From Pseudoxanthomonas sacheonensis (GTDB taxonomy: Bacteria > Pseudomonadota > Gammaproteobacteria > Xanthomonadales > Xanthomonadaceae), in contig NZ_PDWS01000007.1 of NCBI RefSeq assembly GCF_010093305.1, positions 117,663 through 181,662 of the forward strand: a stretch of DNA of 64,000 nucleotides, given 5' to 3'. Both the position numbers and the translations under genes were made by a program. The notes beneath the pieces are model-generated. The model did no database searches, was not told the origin of the DNA, and saw nothing but the letters and a program-made list of their open reading frames with translations. Shown piece after piece: positions 1 through 7,389 of the stretch (positions are counted from its first letter, which is position 1; each line of letters opens with the position of its first letter).

Positions 1-1135
1 GTTTGTGGTGAACCGGTGTTCCCGCTACGCGGCTGCCGAAGGACTTTGCCTCGTCCTTCAACCTTACATGCAGTACGTCAGTGCCGATGCCCTCGTACTT
101 GGTTTCGATATAGTCAACCGGCGTATAGGACTTTCCGGAAAAATTCAATGCTTCCTTCAGTAGGTCCGGGTCGCTGAAGTTGATCTTGGCGATAACAAGC
201 GTTCCATGAACAGGCACCTTCTGATCGCGAATTTCGAGCCCATAGTCCCCGGGCCTGAATAACAATCGCGCATGACCTGACTCAATTTGGAAAGCCCCCC
301 CGCTGTGGCAGCAAATTTGGTAGCTGCCATAGAGACCATTTCCTTGACCCACGGATTTGTCCCGAGTTACCCCTTCCCGAATCGCACTATCCAGGGCATC
401 CGTGTCGGACCCTTTAAACGAAGCTCCCGATCGCAGTGTGGTGGGAATCCCCAAGCCGGCATCTGCAATCGTAAACTCGACTACCTTAGTACTTCTCTGA
501 AAACTGGAGACTTGCACGAGTCCTCCGATGGGAGACTCAGAATGCACGATTACGTTGTCAGTTAACTCATTAACGGCCCACTCCAAAGCGGCGAAGTTTT
601 CGCGCCGTATGTCCGGAATACCACCCAGAATGGCATTTACGATGCGATTTACCGCATCATTTTGCTCTGTGGGATCTGAGAATTGGGTAGCCGGAATTTG
701 AGTATGGCCTCGGAACTTGGAAGGCTCGAATTTTCGTGGTTCGATCAGGTTCGCCCAATTGGCGTTAGAAAAAAGGCGCGCCAGCTCTGGTTTTTTTGGC
801 AGTACCAGCTGAGCGTCGACCTTCACGCTACGCAATCGTAGTAGCTCCGCGCAGAGCGCGAGCATTGGTCCGGGATAGGTCTCGGTGCACTCCGAAAAAT
901 CTATAATCAAATCTTGATAGCCATTCTCATGAACGGCGTGGTGAATGCATGCTAGCGGGTGATGCAAATCAGCATCTCGGTAAGGGCCGGAGAACTTAAT
1001 TCTGTTGCCGTCGCGAATGACTGACATGAATCTGCTGCCATGTTTGGCCGGCTCCCCCTCGGACCCGTCTTGGAGTGCATAGTAGCGTCTAAGAAATTTG
1101 TTAGCCCGTGCTCGGAGTTGTTCGCCTACCGGCAT
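1..1135 (-). CDS. STAS-like/HATPase ATP-binding protein (3' end outside window)
   Basis: An uninterrupted frame on the minus strand begins at ATG 1135 and runs off the left edge with about 378 codons visible. The N-terminal half (after residue ~50) looks like a STAS-type fold. The second half has GHKL-ATPase features: an N-box-like stretch with E..L.DN near residue 187, a G1-like DAGLGI near residue 222 and a G2-like GQGNGL near residue 250. Together these resemble anti-sigma-factor or serine-kinase switch proteins, so a regulatory ATP-binding role is likely; the target is unknown. The start overlaps the end of the upstream gene by 10 nt, suggesting coupling. Its base composition is visibly lower in GC than everything to its right, which fits horizontal acquisition. 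No stop is visible, so full length is unknown. Confidence 0.75.
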   Translation of the reverse strand, partial: MPVGEQLRARANKFLRRYYALQDGSEGEPAKHGSRFMSVIRDGNRIKFSGPYRDADLHHPLACIHHAVHENGYQDLIIDFSECTETYPGPMLALCAELLRLRSVKVDAQLVLPKKPELARLFSNANWANLIEPRKFEPSKFRGHTQIPATQFSDPTEQNDAVNRIVNAILGGIPDIRRENFAALEWAVNELTDNVIVHSESPIGGLVQVSSFQRSTKVVEFTIADAGLGIPTTLRSGASFKGSDTDALDSAIREGVTRDKSVGQGNGLYGSYQICCHSGGAFQIESGHARLLFRPGDYGLEIRDQKVPVHGTLVIAKINFSDPDLLKEALNFSGKSYTPVDYIETKYEGIGTDVLHVRLKDEAKSFGSRVAGTPVHHK

Positions 1136-1509
1136 GTGAAATATTTACGGCTGCGCCGCGCCACGGCGTGCCTCAGCACGGGCGACTGGTAGAACTGTCG
1201 CTGCTTGATGATGGCGTTGTGCGCGGCGCCCGCCTCCTTCATGAGGCCGTCTATCTCCTTCTCCGCGTTCTCCCGGATGGCCATGACGGCGACGCGGGAG
1301 TCCTCGGCCTCCGCCTGGGAGCGGATGGCGTGCGAGACGTTGGCGCCGCCCCATCGGCTCGCGGCTGCTGCCTTGGCGACGTCCATGTCCTTCTGCAGGC
1401 GGGCGATGGCCCTCACGGTGCGCACATGGATGGCGTCGAACGCGGAGGCGTGCTCGATCATCTGCGACGCGTTGAAGAGCGGGAGGCGGGGGTTCAGTGC
1501 GTTGTTCAT
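1126..1509 (-). CDS. hypothetical Ala-rich helical protein, probably 3'-truncated
   Basis: A 127-residue frame starts at ATG 1509, preceded by AAAGGTAG about 10 nt upstream. The product is predicted to be mostly helical, rich in Ala, Arg, Glu and Lys, with no signal peptide or membrane segment. I do not recognise a function; the sequence recalls hypothetical proteins carried on Xanthomonadaceae integrative elements, but that is from memory and unverified. The reading frame stays high in GC until about 1150 and then enters the lower-GC sequence of the next gene, ending in a basic tail (RRSRKYFTCR). This looks like a gene cut at its 3' end by a recombination junction, with the last residues read from foreign DNA. 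Confidence 0.55.
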   Translation of the reverse strand: MNNALNPRLPLFNASQMIEHASAFDAIHVRTVRAIARLQKDMDVAKAAAASRWGGANVSHAIRSQAEAEDSRVAVMAIRENAEKEIDGLMKEAGAAHNAIIKQRQFYQSPVLRHAVARRSRKYFTCR

Positions 1510-2046
1510 TGGTGGACTACCTTTGTAGATTGGGAGAGTTGGTGCATCGATCCCGATCGCCCACCCGTCACGGGTGATGCTGGTAGATCCCCGCCCTGGG
1601 GACTGACCGCACGCCGTTGGCGATCGGTTGATAGGCATTGAGTCGCGTTGGCGTCGTCGCGAACAAGGTGCCGGAGGACTGGTGGCCCAAGGCGGGCCAA
1701 TAGCCACGCAGGGTGGGGAGCCCCCTGTTCCTAAAGCCCTTTTCCCTGTTGGGCTTCCCTGATAACTCAAAGCCAAGATGCCCTGAAAAGGTCCGTGATC
1801 CGGGCCCTTGTGCCAGAGAATTCAACTGTGGCAGGCCGGATACGCCGAAATTGCCTGCTAATTTCCTTGTTAACGGGAATTGGGCCAGAGAGAAGTTAGC
1901 CCTGGACTGGATACACCACCATATCGCCAGTGGATTGCACCCCGGGTTCTGGCCGATGCGAGCGTCGAAGACATCCAACCTTGGACGTCCTTCAGAGTTC
2001 ACGATCCTTTATCCCAAAGACCGACAAGTGGGGTTAAAGTACGGCC
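1510..2046. other. gene-poor interval between accessory region and copper cluster
   Basis: No convincing gene is seen in these 537 bases. The minus-strand open stretch 1568-2002 has no ribosome binding site or recognisable domain and reads like translated non-coding DNA. A short palindrome (CACCCG TCA CGGGTG, 1562-1576) is present. The minus strand of 1720-1890 carries several variants of the motif AACAGGGAA/AACAAGGAAATT, which I associate with repeat-rich non-coding DNA near integration sites in this family, from memory only. The promoter of copL should lie near 1990-2046, but no clear -35/-10 pair was identified. Confidence 0.4.
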
Positions 2047-2478
2047 ATGTCGGTCTGGGCACTACTTCTGCGGGTACTACTGAGCGTCGCCCTGGTGCTG
2101 AATGGCGCCACGGGAGCGGCCGCGGCAGTGCGCATGCAGATGACCCACGGCGATGGCCAGGCCCTTGCGGCCTTGGCGGCGGAGTCGCCCGAGCTTTCAT
2201 CGGACGACATGCCGCCTTGCCATCAGCACGCAACCGAAGCTGGCGGCGAGCGCCCCTTGGCCGCAGACGATTCCGCACCCGCTGGGTCCAAGCACTCCAC
2301 TCCGGACTGCTGCAAATCCTCCAGCTGCAATTGCGTCTGCGCGCATGCGACGCAGGCGCCGCTTGCGTCCACGTTCATCCATGCCCCGCTTGTCGACCGC
2401 AGCCAGAACGTCCGCCCGCTGTTGTTGGGCCACCCAGCGCCTGCGCTTCCGCATCTGAACCGACCTCCCATCGGCTAA
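2047..2478 (+). CDS. copL: CopL family copper-responsive regulatory protein
   Basis: The product has 143 residues. A hydrophobic N-terminal segment (residues 4-26) is followed by a His/Cys-rich metal-binding region (PPCHQH, DCCKSSSCNCVCAH) and the family's typical ending HPAPALPHLNRPPIG. CopL is required for copper-inducible expression of copAB in Xanthomonas; whether the protein itself or its translation is the signal is debated. It lies 117 nt upstream of copA, and that interval holds palindromes and a terminator-like hairpin, consistent with a leader-type role. A diverged paralogue occurs at 14311-14727. Confidence 0.85.
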   Translation: MSVWALLLRVLLSVALVLNGATGAAAAVRMQMTHGDGQALAALAAESPELSSDDMPPCHQHATEAGGERPLAADDSAPAGSKHSTPDCCKSSSCNCVCAHATQAPLASTFIHAPLVDRSQNVRPLLLGHPAPALPHLNRPPIG

Positions 2479-2488
2479 GCATTCTTTG

Positions 2489-2503
2489 GGCGCCAACGGC
2501 GCC
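2489..2503 (+). promoter_or_regulatory. GC-rich hairpin after copL
   Basis: GGCGCC AAC GGCGCC forms a perfect 6-bp stem eleven nucleotides after the copL stop codon. A second palindrome, ACGGATATCCGT, follows at 2525-2536. With the terminator-like hairpin at 2554-2580 they give the copL-copA leader several possible stem-loops. Confidence 0.45.
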
Positions 2504-2553
2504 TGTCCTGATTTGCGGCTTGCGACGGATATCCGTGGCCGGCTCTTGAATGT

Positions 2554-2580
2554 TCCGCATGCGCGGACCTTTTCGATTTT
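2554..2580 (+). terminator. terminator-like hairpin with U-rich tail upstream of copA (possible attenuator)
   Basis: TCCGC ATGC GCGGA (2554-2567) forms a short perfect stem and is followed by CCTTTTCGATTTT, just before the copA ribosome binding site. An intrinsic terminator between a leader gene and its regulated operon is the classic attenuator arrangement. The stem is short, so its strength is uncertain. Confidence 0.45.
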
Positions 2581-2595
2581 CGAATGGAGTTTTTT

Positions 2596-4419
2596 ATGTC
2601 GTCCGACCTTATTGGTCCTGGCGGGCTTCGCACGCTGTCCCGTCGCCGGTTCGTGCAAGGACTGGCCGCCGGCGGCGCGGCCGCGGCGCTGGGTCTGTGG
2701 CCGAAGAACAGCTGGGCGCTCAAAGGCGCTGGCAACAACAATGCCCTTTCCGGCACCGAGTTCGATCTGACCATCGGGGAAACACCGATGAACTTCACCG
2801 GGCGCACCCGCCCGGCGATCACGGTCAACGGTTCGATTCCCGCGCCTTTGCTGCGTTGGCGCGAAGGCACCACCGTCAACCTGCGCGTGTCCAACGCCTT
2901 GCCGGCCGGTTCCATCCACGGCCACGAGACTTCGATCCATTGGCACGGCATCCTGTTGCCGGCCAACATGGACGGCGTGCCGGGGCTCAGCTTCTCCGGC
3001 ATCCACCGCGGCGAAACCTATCCGTACCGTTTCACCGTGCAGCAGGCAGGCACCTACTGGTACCACAGCCATTCTTCCTTCCAGGAACAGGCCGGCCTGT
3101 ACGGTCCGCTGATCATCGACCCCATCGAACCCGAACCCTTCGCGTTCGACCGCGACTACGTGGTGATGCTGACCGACTGGACCGATCTGGATCCGGCCGC
3201 GCTGTTCTCGCGCTTGAAGAAGATGTCCAGCTACGACAACTACAACAAGCGCACGGCAGGGGACTTCATAAGCGATGTCCAGCGGCTCGGCCTGGCGGCG
3301 ACCGTGAACGATAGAAAGATGTGGGGCGAGATGCGGATGACCCCGACCGATCTGTCGGACGTCGATGCGCACACCTATACCTATCTCATGAACGGCACCA
3401 CGGCGCTCGGCAACTGGACCGGGTTGTTCCGTTCCGGCGAAAAAGTGCGGCTGCGCTTCATCAATGGTTCGGCGATGACCTATTTCGATGTGCGCATCCC
3501 TGGTTTGAAGATGACCGTGGTGGCCGCCGATGGCCAGTACGTCCATCCGGTTACCGTGGACGAGTTCCGAATTGCGGTGGCCGAAACTTTCGATGTGATC
3601 GTCGAACCTTCCGGGCAGGACGCTTTCACGGTCTTCGCCCAGGACATGGGGCGTACCGGTTACGTCAGCGGCACGCTGGCCGTGCGCGATGGCTTGCGGG
3701 CGCCGATACCGGCGATCGATCCGCGACCGCTACTCACGATGGCCGACATGGGGCATGGTGGCATGGGAGCTTCCAAAGGAATGGAAGGCGGGTGCGGCGC
3801 GAGCATGGGCCACGACATGTCTTCGATGGCGGCACCTTCAAGCGCCGAACACAACGGGCACGACATGGCCGGCATGGATAACGGCGGCGCAGCGATGCAG
3901 ACCCATCCGCAGAGCGAAACCGGCAATCCGCTGGTCGACATGCAGACCATGGCCCCGGTTCCCAAGCTGGACGATCCAGGCATCGGATTGCGCGACAACG
4001 GCCGCAAGGTGCTCAGTTACTCGATGCTCAAGAGCACGTTCGAAGATCCGGATGGAAGAGACCCGGGGCGCGACGTCGAGCTGCACCTGACCGGGCACAT
4101 GGAGAAATTCGCCTGGGGCTTCAATGGACAGAAATTTTCGGAGGTCGAGCCGTTGCGTCTGAACTACGGCGAGCGTCTGCGCATCGTCCTGGTCAACGAC
4201 ACCATGATGACGCACCCCATCCACCTGCATGGCATGTGGAGCGACCTGGAGGACGAGCAAGGGAATTTCCTGGTCCGCAAGCACACCATCGACATGCCGC
4301 CTGGCAGCAAGCGCAGCTATCGGGTGCGCGCCGACGCGTTGGGCAGTTGGGCGTACCACTGCCATCTGCTCTACCACATGGAAGCGGGAATGATGCGGAC
4401 AGTGCGGGTGGAGGAATGA
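2596..4419 (+). CDS. copA: multicopper oxidase CopA, periplasmic copper resistance protein
   Basis: CopA-type multicopper oxidase (607 residues from this start), exported by the Tat route and thought to oxidise or sequester copper in the periplasm. A Tat signal (SRRRFVQGLA) lies near residue 16. Copper ligand motifs are HWHG, WYHSHS and, at the C-terminus, HPIHLHG and HCHLLYHMEAGM. A Met-rich segment (MGHGGMGASKGM, then MGHDMSSM and HDMAGM) around residues 390-430 is typical of the family. ATG 2596 is preferred over ATG 2584 because GGAG is 6 nt upstream of the former. The stop overlaps the alternative copB start (ATGA at 4416). Confidence 0.95.
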   Translation: MSSDLIGPGGLRTLSRRRFVQGLAAGGAAAALGLWPKNSWALKGAGNNNALSGTEFDLTIGETPMNFTGRTRPAITVNGSIPAPLLRWREGTTVNLRVSNALPAGSIHGHETSIHWHGILLPANMDGVPGLSFSGIHRGETYPYRFTVQQAGTYWYHSHSSFQEQAGLYGPLIIDPIEPEPFAFDRDYVVMLTDWTDLDPAALFSRLKKMSSYDNYNKRTAGDFISDVQRLGLAATVNDRKMWGEMRMTPTDLSDVDAHTYTYLMNGTTALGNWTGLFRSGEKVRLRFINGSAMTYFDVRIPGLKMTVVAADGQYVHPVTVDEFRIAVAETFDVIVEPSGQDAFTVFAQDMGRTGYVSGTLAVRDGLRAPIPAIDPRPLLTMADMGHGGMGASKGMEGGCGASMGHDMSSMAAPSSAEHNGHDMAGMDNGGAAMQTHPQSETGNPLVDMQTMAPVPKLDDPGIGLRDNGRKVLSYSMLKSTFEDPDGRDPGRDVELHLTGHMEKFAWGFNGQKFSEVEPLRLNYGERLRIVLVNDTMMTHPIHLHGMWSDLEDEQGNFLVRKHTIDMPPGSKRSYRVRADALGSWAYHCHLLYHMEAGMMRTVRVEE

Positions 4420-4424
4420 TCGCC

Positions 4425-5582
4425 ATGAATACGATGAATCGTTTGATGCGGGTTATTCCACTGTGTCTGCTTATCGGATCGTCGCTGGCGCCGGATCGGC
4501 TGCTTGCGCAAGAGATGGATCATTCCAGCATGCAAATGCCGGCACGTCCGGAGCCTTCGATATCCTCCACTCCAAAGGTCGAAGCGCCGGAAGAGAAGCC
4601 AGCTTCCCCGCCCGTCTCGGCCAATCCCCATGCGGGCCACGGCGATGCGACGCTGCCTGCAGCGCGGGTAGAGCAAGCTCCTGCGGAGCAGGTGGACCAT
4701 GTCGCCATGGGTCACGCCATGCCGACGTCGACGGCGCCTGCAGAGCCTATGGATCATTCGAAGATGGGACACGACATGGGAGCCATGTCCGACGAGTCCA
4801 TGCCGATGGATCATGCAGAAATGAATCATGCGGCAATGAATCATGACGTCGAGTCTGCCGCTCCGTTGCAGCCGCGCACGCCGATACCTGCGCTTACCGA
4901 TGCCGATCGGGCCGCCGCGGCACCGCCATCGGGCGGCCATCCCGCGCACGACAACAGCATTCAGCAGTATGTGTTGCTGGATCGCCTGGAAGGCTGGGAC
5001 GCCGATACTGGTGCAGGCACCGCCTGGGCGGTGCAGGGATGGCTGGGAACCGATCTCAACCGCCTCTGGCTGCGCAGCGAAGGCGAGCGTGTCGACAATC
5101 GTACCGAGAGCGCCGACTTGGAAGTTCTGTACGGCCGCAGCATCGCCCGTTGGTGGGATGTAGTGGCGGGCGTGCGTCACGACTTCAATCCAGGCGGGTC
5201 GCAGGATTTTGCAGCGATCGGCGTGATGGGGCTCGCTCCTTATATGTTCGAAGTGCAAGCCACCGGCTACATCGGACAATCGGGACAGACCGCGGCGCGG
5301 GTGGAAGTCGAGTACGAAATGCTGTTGACCAACCGGTTGATTCTGCAGCCTATGGTCGAGGTCGACTTCTACGGACGCAACGACGAACGACGCGGCATCG
5401 GCTCAGGATTGAGTACCGCGGAAGCCGGTCTGCGCCTGCGTTACGAGATAACCCGTCGGTTCGCGCCGTATGTCGGCATTGTCCACGAACGGGCTTTCGG
5501 CCGCACTGCCGATTTCCGTCGGGAAGAGGGCGAAGACGCCAGCGATACCCGCGTGGTCGCGGGCTTTCGCATCTGGTTCTGA
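4425..5582 (+). CDS. copB: copper resistance outer membrane protein CopB
   Basis: CopB family, 385 residues. An N-terminal signal peptide ends near AQE; a long Met/His/Asp-rich segment (about residues 25-150, repeats such as MDHSKMGHDM, MDHAEMNHAAM) should bind copper; the C-terminal ~230 residues form the conserved outer membrane beta-barrel domain (QYVLLDRLEGWD near its start) and end in aromatic IWF. ATG 4425 has GGAGG 10 nt upstream; ATG 4416, in frame and overlapping the copA stop, is an alternative. It follows copA directly and should be co-transcribed. Confidence 0.93.
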   Translation: MNTMNRLMRVIPLCLLIGSSLAPDRLLAQEMDHSSMQMPARPEPSISSTPKVEAPEEKPASPPVSANPHAGHGDATLPAARVEQAPAEQVDHVAMGHAMPTSTAPAEPMDHSKMGHDMGAMSDESMPMDHAEMNHAAMNHDVESAAPLQPRTPIPALTDADRAAAAPPSGGHPAHDNSIQQYVLLDRLEGWDADTGAGTAWAVQGWLGTDLNRLWLRSEGERVDNRTESADLEVLYGRSIARWWDVVAGVRHDFNPGGSQDFAAIGVMGLAPYMFEVQATGYIGQSGQTAARVEVEYEMLLTNRLILQPMVEVDFYGRNDERRGIGSGLSTAEAGLRLRYEITRRFAPYVGIVHERAFGRTADFRREEGEDASDTRVVAGFRIWF

Positions 5583-5597
5583 TAAGGGAGCAAGACC

Positions 5598-6374
5598 ATG
5601 CCTATCGTCACACGCCGTTCGGCGATCACCGTCATCGTGCTGGCTCTTTCAGCGGTCCTGTTTTCCGGCCTCATGGTGTGGTCCGGTCTCTACAACGTGG
5701 CTGCCGACGATCCCCACATGAAGTCCACCTATCGCCTGCTGGAAACCATGCGGCAACGCTCCATTGCGGTACGCGCGGACAAATTGCAGGTGCCTGCGGA
5801 TCTGAAAACCCCGGCGCGCATCGCGCAAGGGGCAGGCAACTACAACGCCATGTGCACGGGCTGTCATTTGGCGCCGGGCATGACGGACACCGAGCTCAGC
5901 AAAGGCCTGTATCCCGCGCCGCCGAACCTGACCAAGACGGAAGTGGATGCCGCAGAAGCATTCTGGGTGGTCAAGCACGGCATCAAGGCATCGGGTATGC
6001 CCGCCTGGGGAAAGAGCATGGACGATGCCTATATCTGGAATATGGCCGCTTTCCTCCAGGAACTCCCCAAGCTGACGCCGGCGCAGTACCAGGAGATGGT
6101 GGAAAGCAGCGGCGGGCATGCGCATGGTGGCGGAGAAACCGAATCGCATCAGCGCCCTGCAAATGTCGCGGACGACCACGATGAAGAGGCTTCGGATGGT
6201 CACGACATGCAAGACAGGACGACGAACGCTCCGCCGCCGCACGCACATGCGGCCGGCGCGCCACCGCATGAACGTGCTCCAAAGACAGCGAAGCCTCCTG
6301 TCGATGGGCACGTAGACATGGCCATGCCGGCGCCTGCGCCCGAGACGCATAAAGACGATGGCCACCAGCACTGA
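5598..6374 (+). CDS. membrane-anchored cytochrome c with His/Met-rich C-terminal extension
   Basis: 258 residues with an N-terminal membrane anchor (about residues 9-30). A single haem c site, CTGCH, is at residues 86-90, with a likely axial Met in GMPAW near residue 134. The cytochrome fold ends near residue 165 and is followed by about 90 residues rich in His, Ala, Pro and Asp (HAHGGGE, DGHDMQD, HDDGHQH-like runs). The extension resembles the metal-binding tracts of CopB and CopA, so this protein may couple electron transfer to copper handling in the periplasm; that is inference. It lies 15 nt after copB. Confidence 0.85.
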   Translation: MPIVTRRSAITVIVLALSAVLFSGLMVWSGLYNVAADDPHMKSTYRLLETMRQRSIAVRADKLQVPADLKTPARIAQGAGNYNAMCTGCHLAPGMTDTELSKGLYPAPPNLTKTEVDAAEAFWVVKHGIKASGMPAWGKSMDDAYIWNMAAFLQELPKLTPAQYQEMVESSGGHAHGGGETESHQRPANVADDHDEEASDGHDMQDRTTNAPPPHAHAAGAPPHERAPKTAKPPVDGHVDMAMPAPAPETHKDDGHQH

Positions 6375-6393
6375 TCCTCCAGAGATGCATTGA

Positions 6394-6912
6394 ATGAAAC
6401 TTTTTCCCCTGCGCACTATTGCTGTACCGCTCCTGATCCTGACGAGCACTTTGACCGCCTGCGTACGCAGCCCCGGGGACGCGGTCGTTCCGATCGCGGT
6501 CGCGGCGGAAGCCGCTGCACCCGTTCCGTCGCACGGGTTGCCGCTGGCGGTGGTTCACAAGAGCCCCAGCTGCGGATGCTGCGGCCTTTGGGTGGACCAT
6601 CTGAAGAGCGCGGGTTTTCCGGTGGAAGTCCAAGACAGCGAGGACGTCGTACCCGTGAAGCACCGCCTGGGCGTGCCGTCCGGAAAAGGTTCCTGCCATA
6701 CCGCCGAGATCGCCGGGTATTTCATCGAAGGGCATGTCCCGGCCGGGGACATCAAGCGCCTGTTGGCTGAAAAACCCGATGCGAAAGGACTGGCATTGCC
6801 TGGAATGCCCGCAGGCTCTCCTGGTATGGAAAGCCCGGATGGAACCTCCCAGCCCTTTACGGTCGAATTGGTGCAGGCCGATGGAACTACGGTTCCTTAC
6901 AGCTCGCACTGA
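6394..6912 (+). CDS. copG: DUF411/CopG-type copper-binding lipoprotein
   Basis: 172 residues. The N-terminus looks like a lipoprotein signal (LTAC at residues 20-23). The DUF411 domain carries the Cys motif SPSCGCCGLWVDHL, a GSCHTA motif and the EGHVPAGDI segment. Proteins of this family (CopG) have a thioredoxin-like fold and bind a copper cluster in the periplasm. It follows the cytochrome by 19 nt and closes the plus-strand cop run before the regulator. The gene name rests on family similarity only. Confidence 0.85.
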   Translation: MKLFPLRTIAVPLLILTSTLTACVRSPGDAVVPIAVAAEAAAPVPSHGLPLAVVHKSPSCGCCGLWVDHLKSAGFPVEVQDSEDVVPVKHRLGVPSGKGSCHTAEIAGYFIEGHVPAGDIKRLLAEKPDAKGLALPGMPAGSPGMESPDGTSQPFTVELVQADGTTVPYSSH

Positions 6913-6923
6913 CGGATCAGGTC

Positions 6924-6955
6924 TTGACTCTGGACCATGGTCCAAGCTGCAGACT
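6924..6955 (+). promoter_or_regulatory. MerR-type promoter/operator for the regulator-ATPase operon
   Basis: TTGACT (6924-6929) is followed by a perfect 14-bp palindrome TGGACCATGGTCCA (6931-6944) and a weak -10 candidate CAGACT (6950-6955), giving a 20-bp spacer. Overlong 19-20 bp spacers containing a dyad are the hallmark of promoters controlled by MerR-family activators, and a MerR gene starts 35 nt downstream. Confidence 0.7.
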
Positions 6956-6990
6956 GTCCGTGACGCGCTTCGCGCCAGCAGGTATGAGCT

Positions 6991-7389
6991 ATGAAAATCG
7001 GTGAATTGGCCCAGAAGGCCCAAGTCAATATCGACACGGTGCGCTACTACGAACGGCAGGGTCTGTTGCCCGCACCGCAGCGCCTGCGCTCGGGTTATCG
7101 CCAGTACGCGCCGGGCGACGTGTCCCGCTTGCGCTTCGTGCGCCGGGCGAAGGCGCTTGGCTTCACCTTGCTGGAAATCCGCGACCTGCTGGAACTGTCG
7201 AACCATCGCGACGAAGACATGGCCGGCATGAAGACCGCCGCCATGCAGAAGCTCGATGACGTCGAAGCCAAGCTTGCCGAGCTCACCCGCATTCGCGACG
7301 GTCTCAGGACCTTGGTCGCTTCCTGCCCGGGTCATGGAATATTGGAGCAGTGCCCCATTCTCAATGCGCTGTCGGAGGATCCGGCATGA
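6991..7389 (+). CDS. MerR family heavy-metal-responsive transcriptional regulator
   Basis: 132 residues, normal for CueR/PbrR/CadR-type regulators. The N-terminal winged helix-turn-helix ([20 protein letters not shown]) is followed by a dimerisation helix and a metal loop with CPGHG and a second Cys in EQCPIL (about residues 111-124). The metal is most likely Cu(I) or another soft metal, given the downstream ATPase and neighbours, but the loop alone does not settle it. The stop overlaps the ATPase start as ATGA. It probably autoregulates from the palindromic promoter at 6924-6955. Confidence 0.9.
   Translation: MKIGELAQKAQVNIDTVRYYERQGLLPAPQRLRSGYRQYAPGDVSRLRFVRRAKALGFTLLEIRDLLELSNHRDEDMAGMKTAAMQKLDDVEAKLAELTRIRDGLRTLVASCPGHGILEQCPILNALSEDPA

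Noticed and set aside
1568..2002. Minus-strand open frame of 144 codons before copL
   Set aside because: No ribosome binding site, no domain, and a composition like translated non-coding repeat DNA.
2197..3546. 449-codon minus-strand open frame opposite copL and copA
   Set aside because: Shadow of two recognised genes; His/Arg/Gly-rich without domain.
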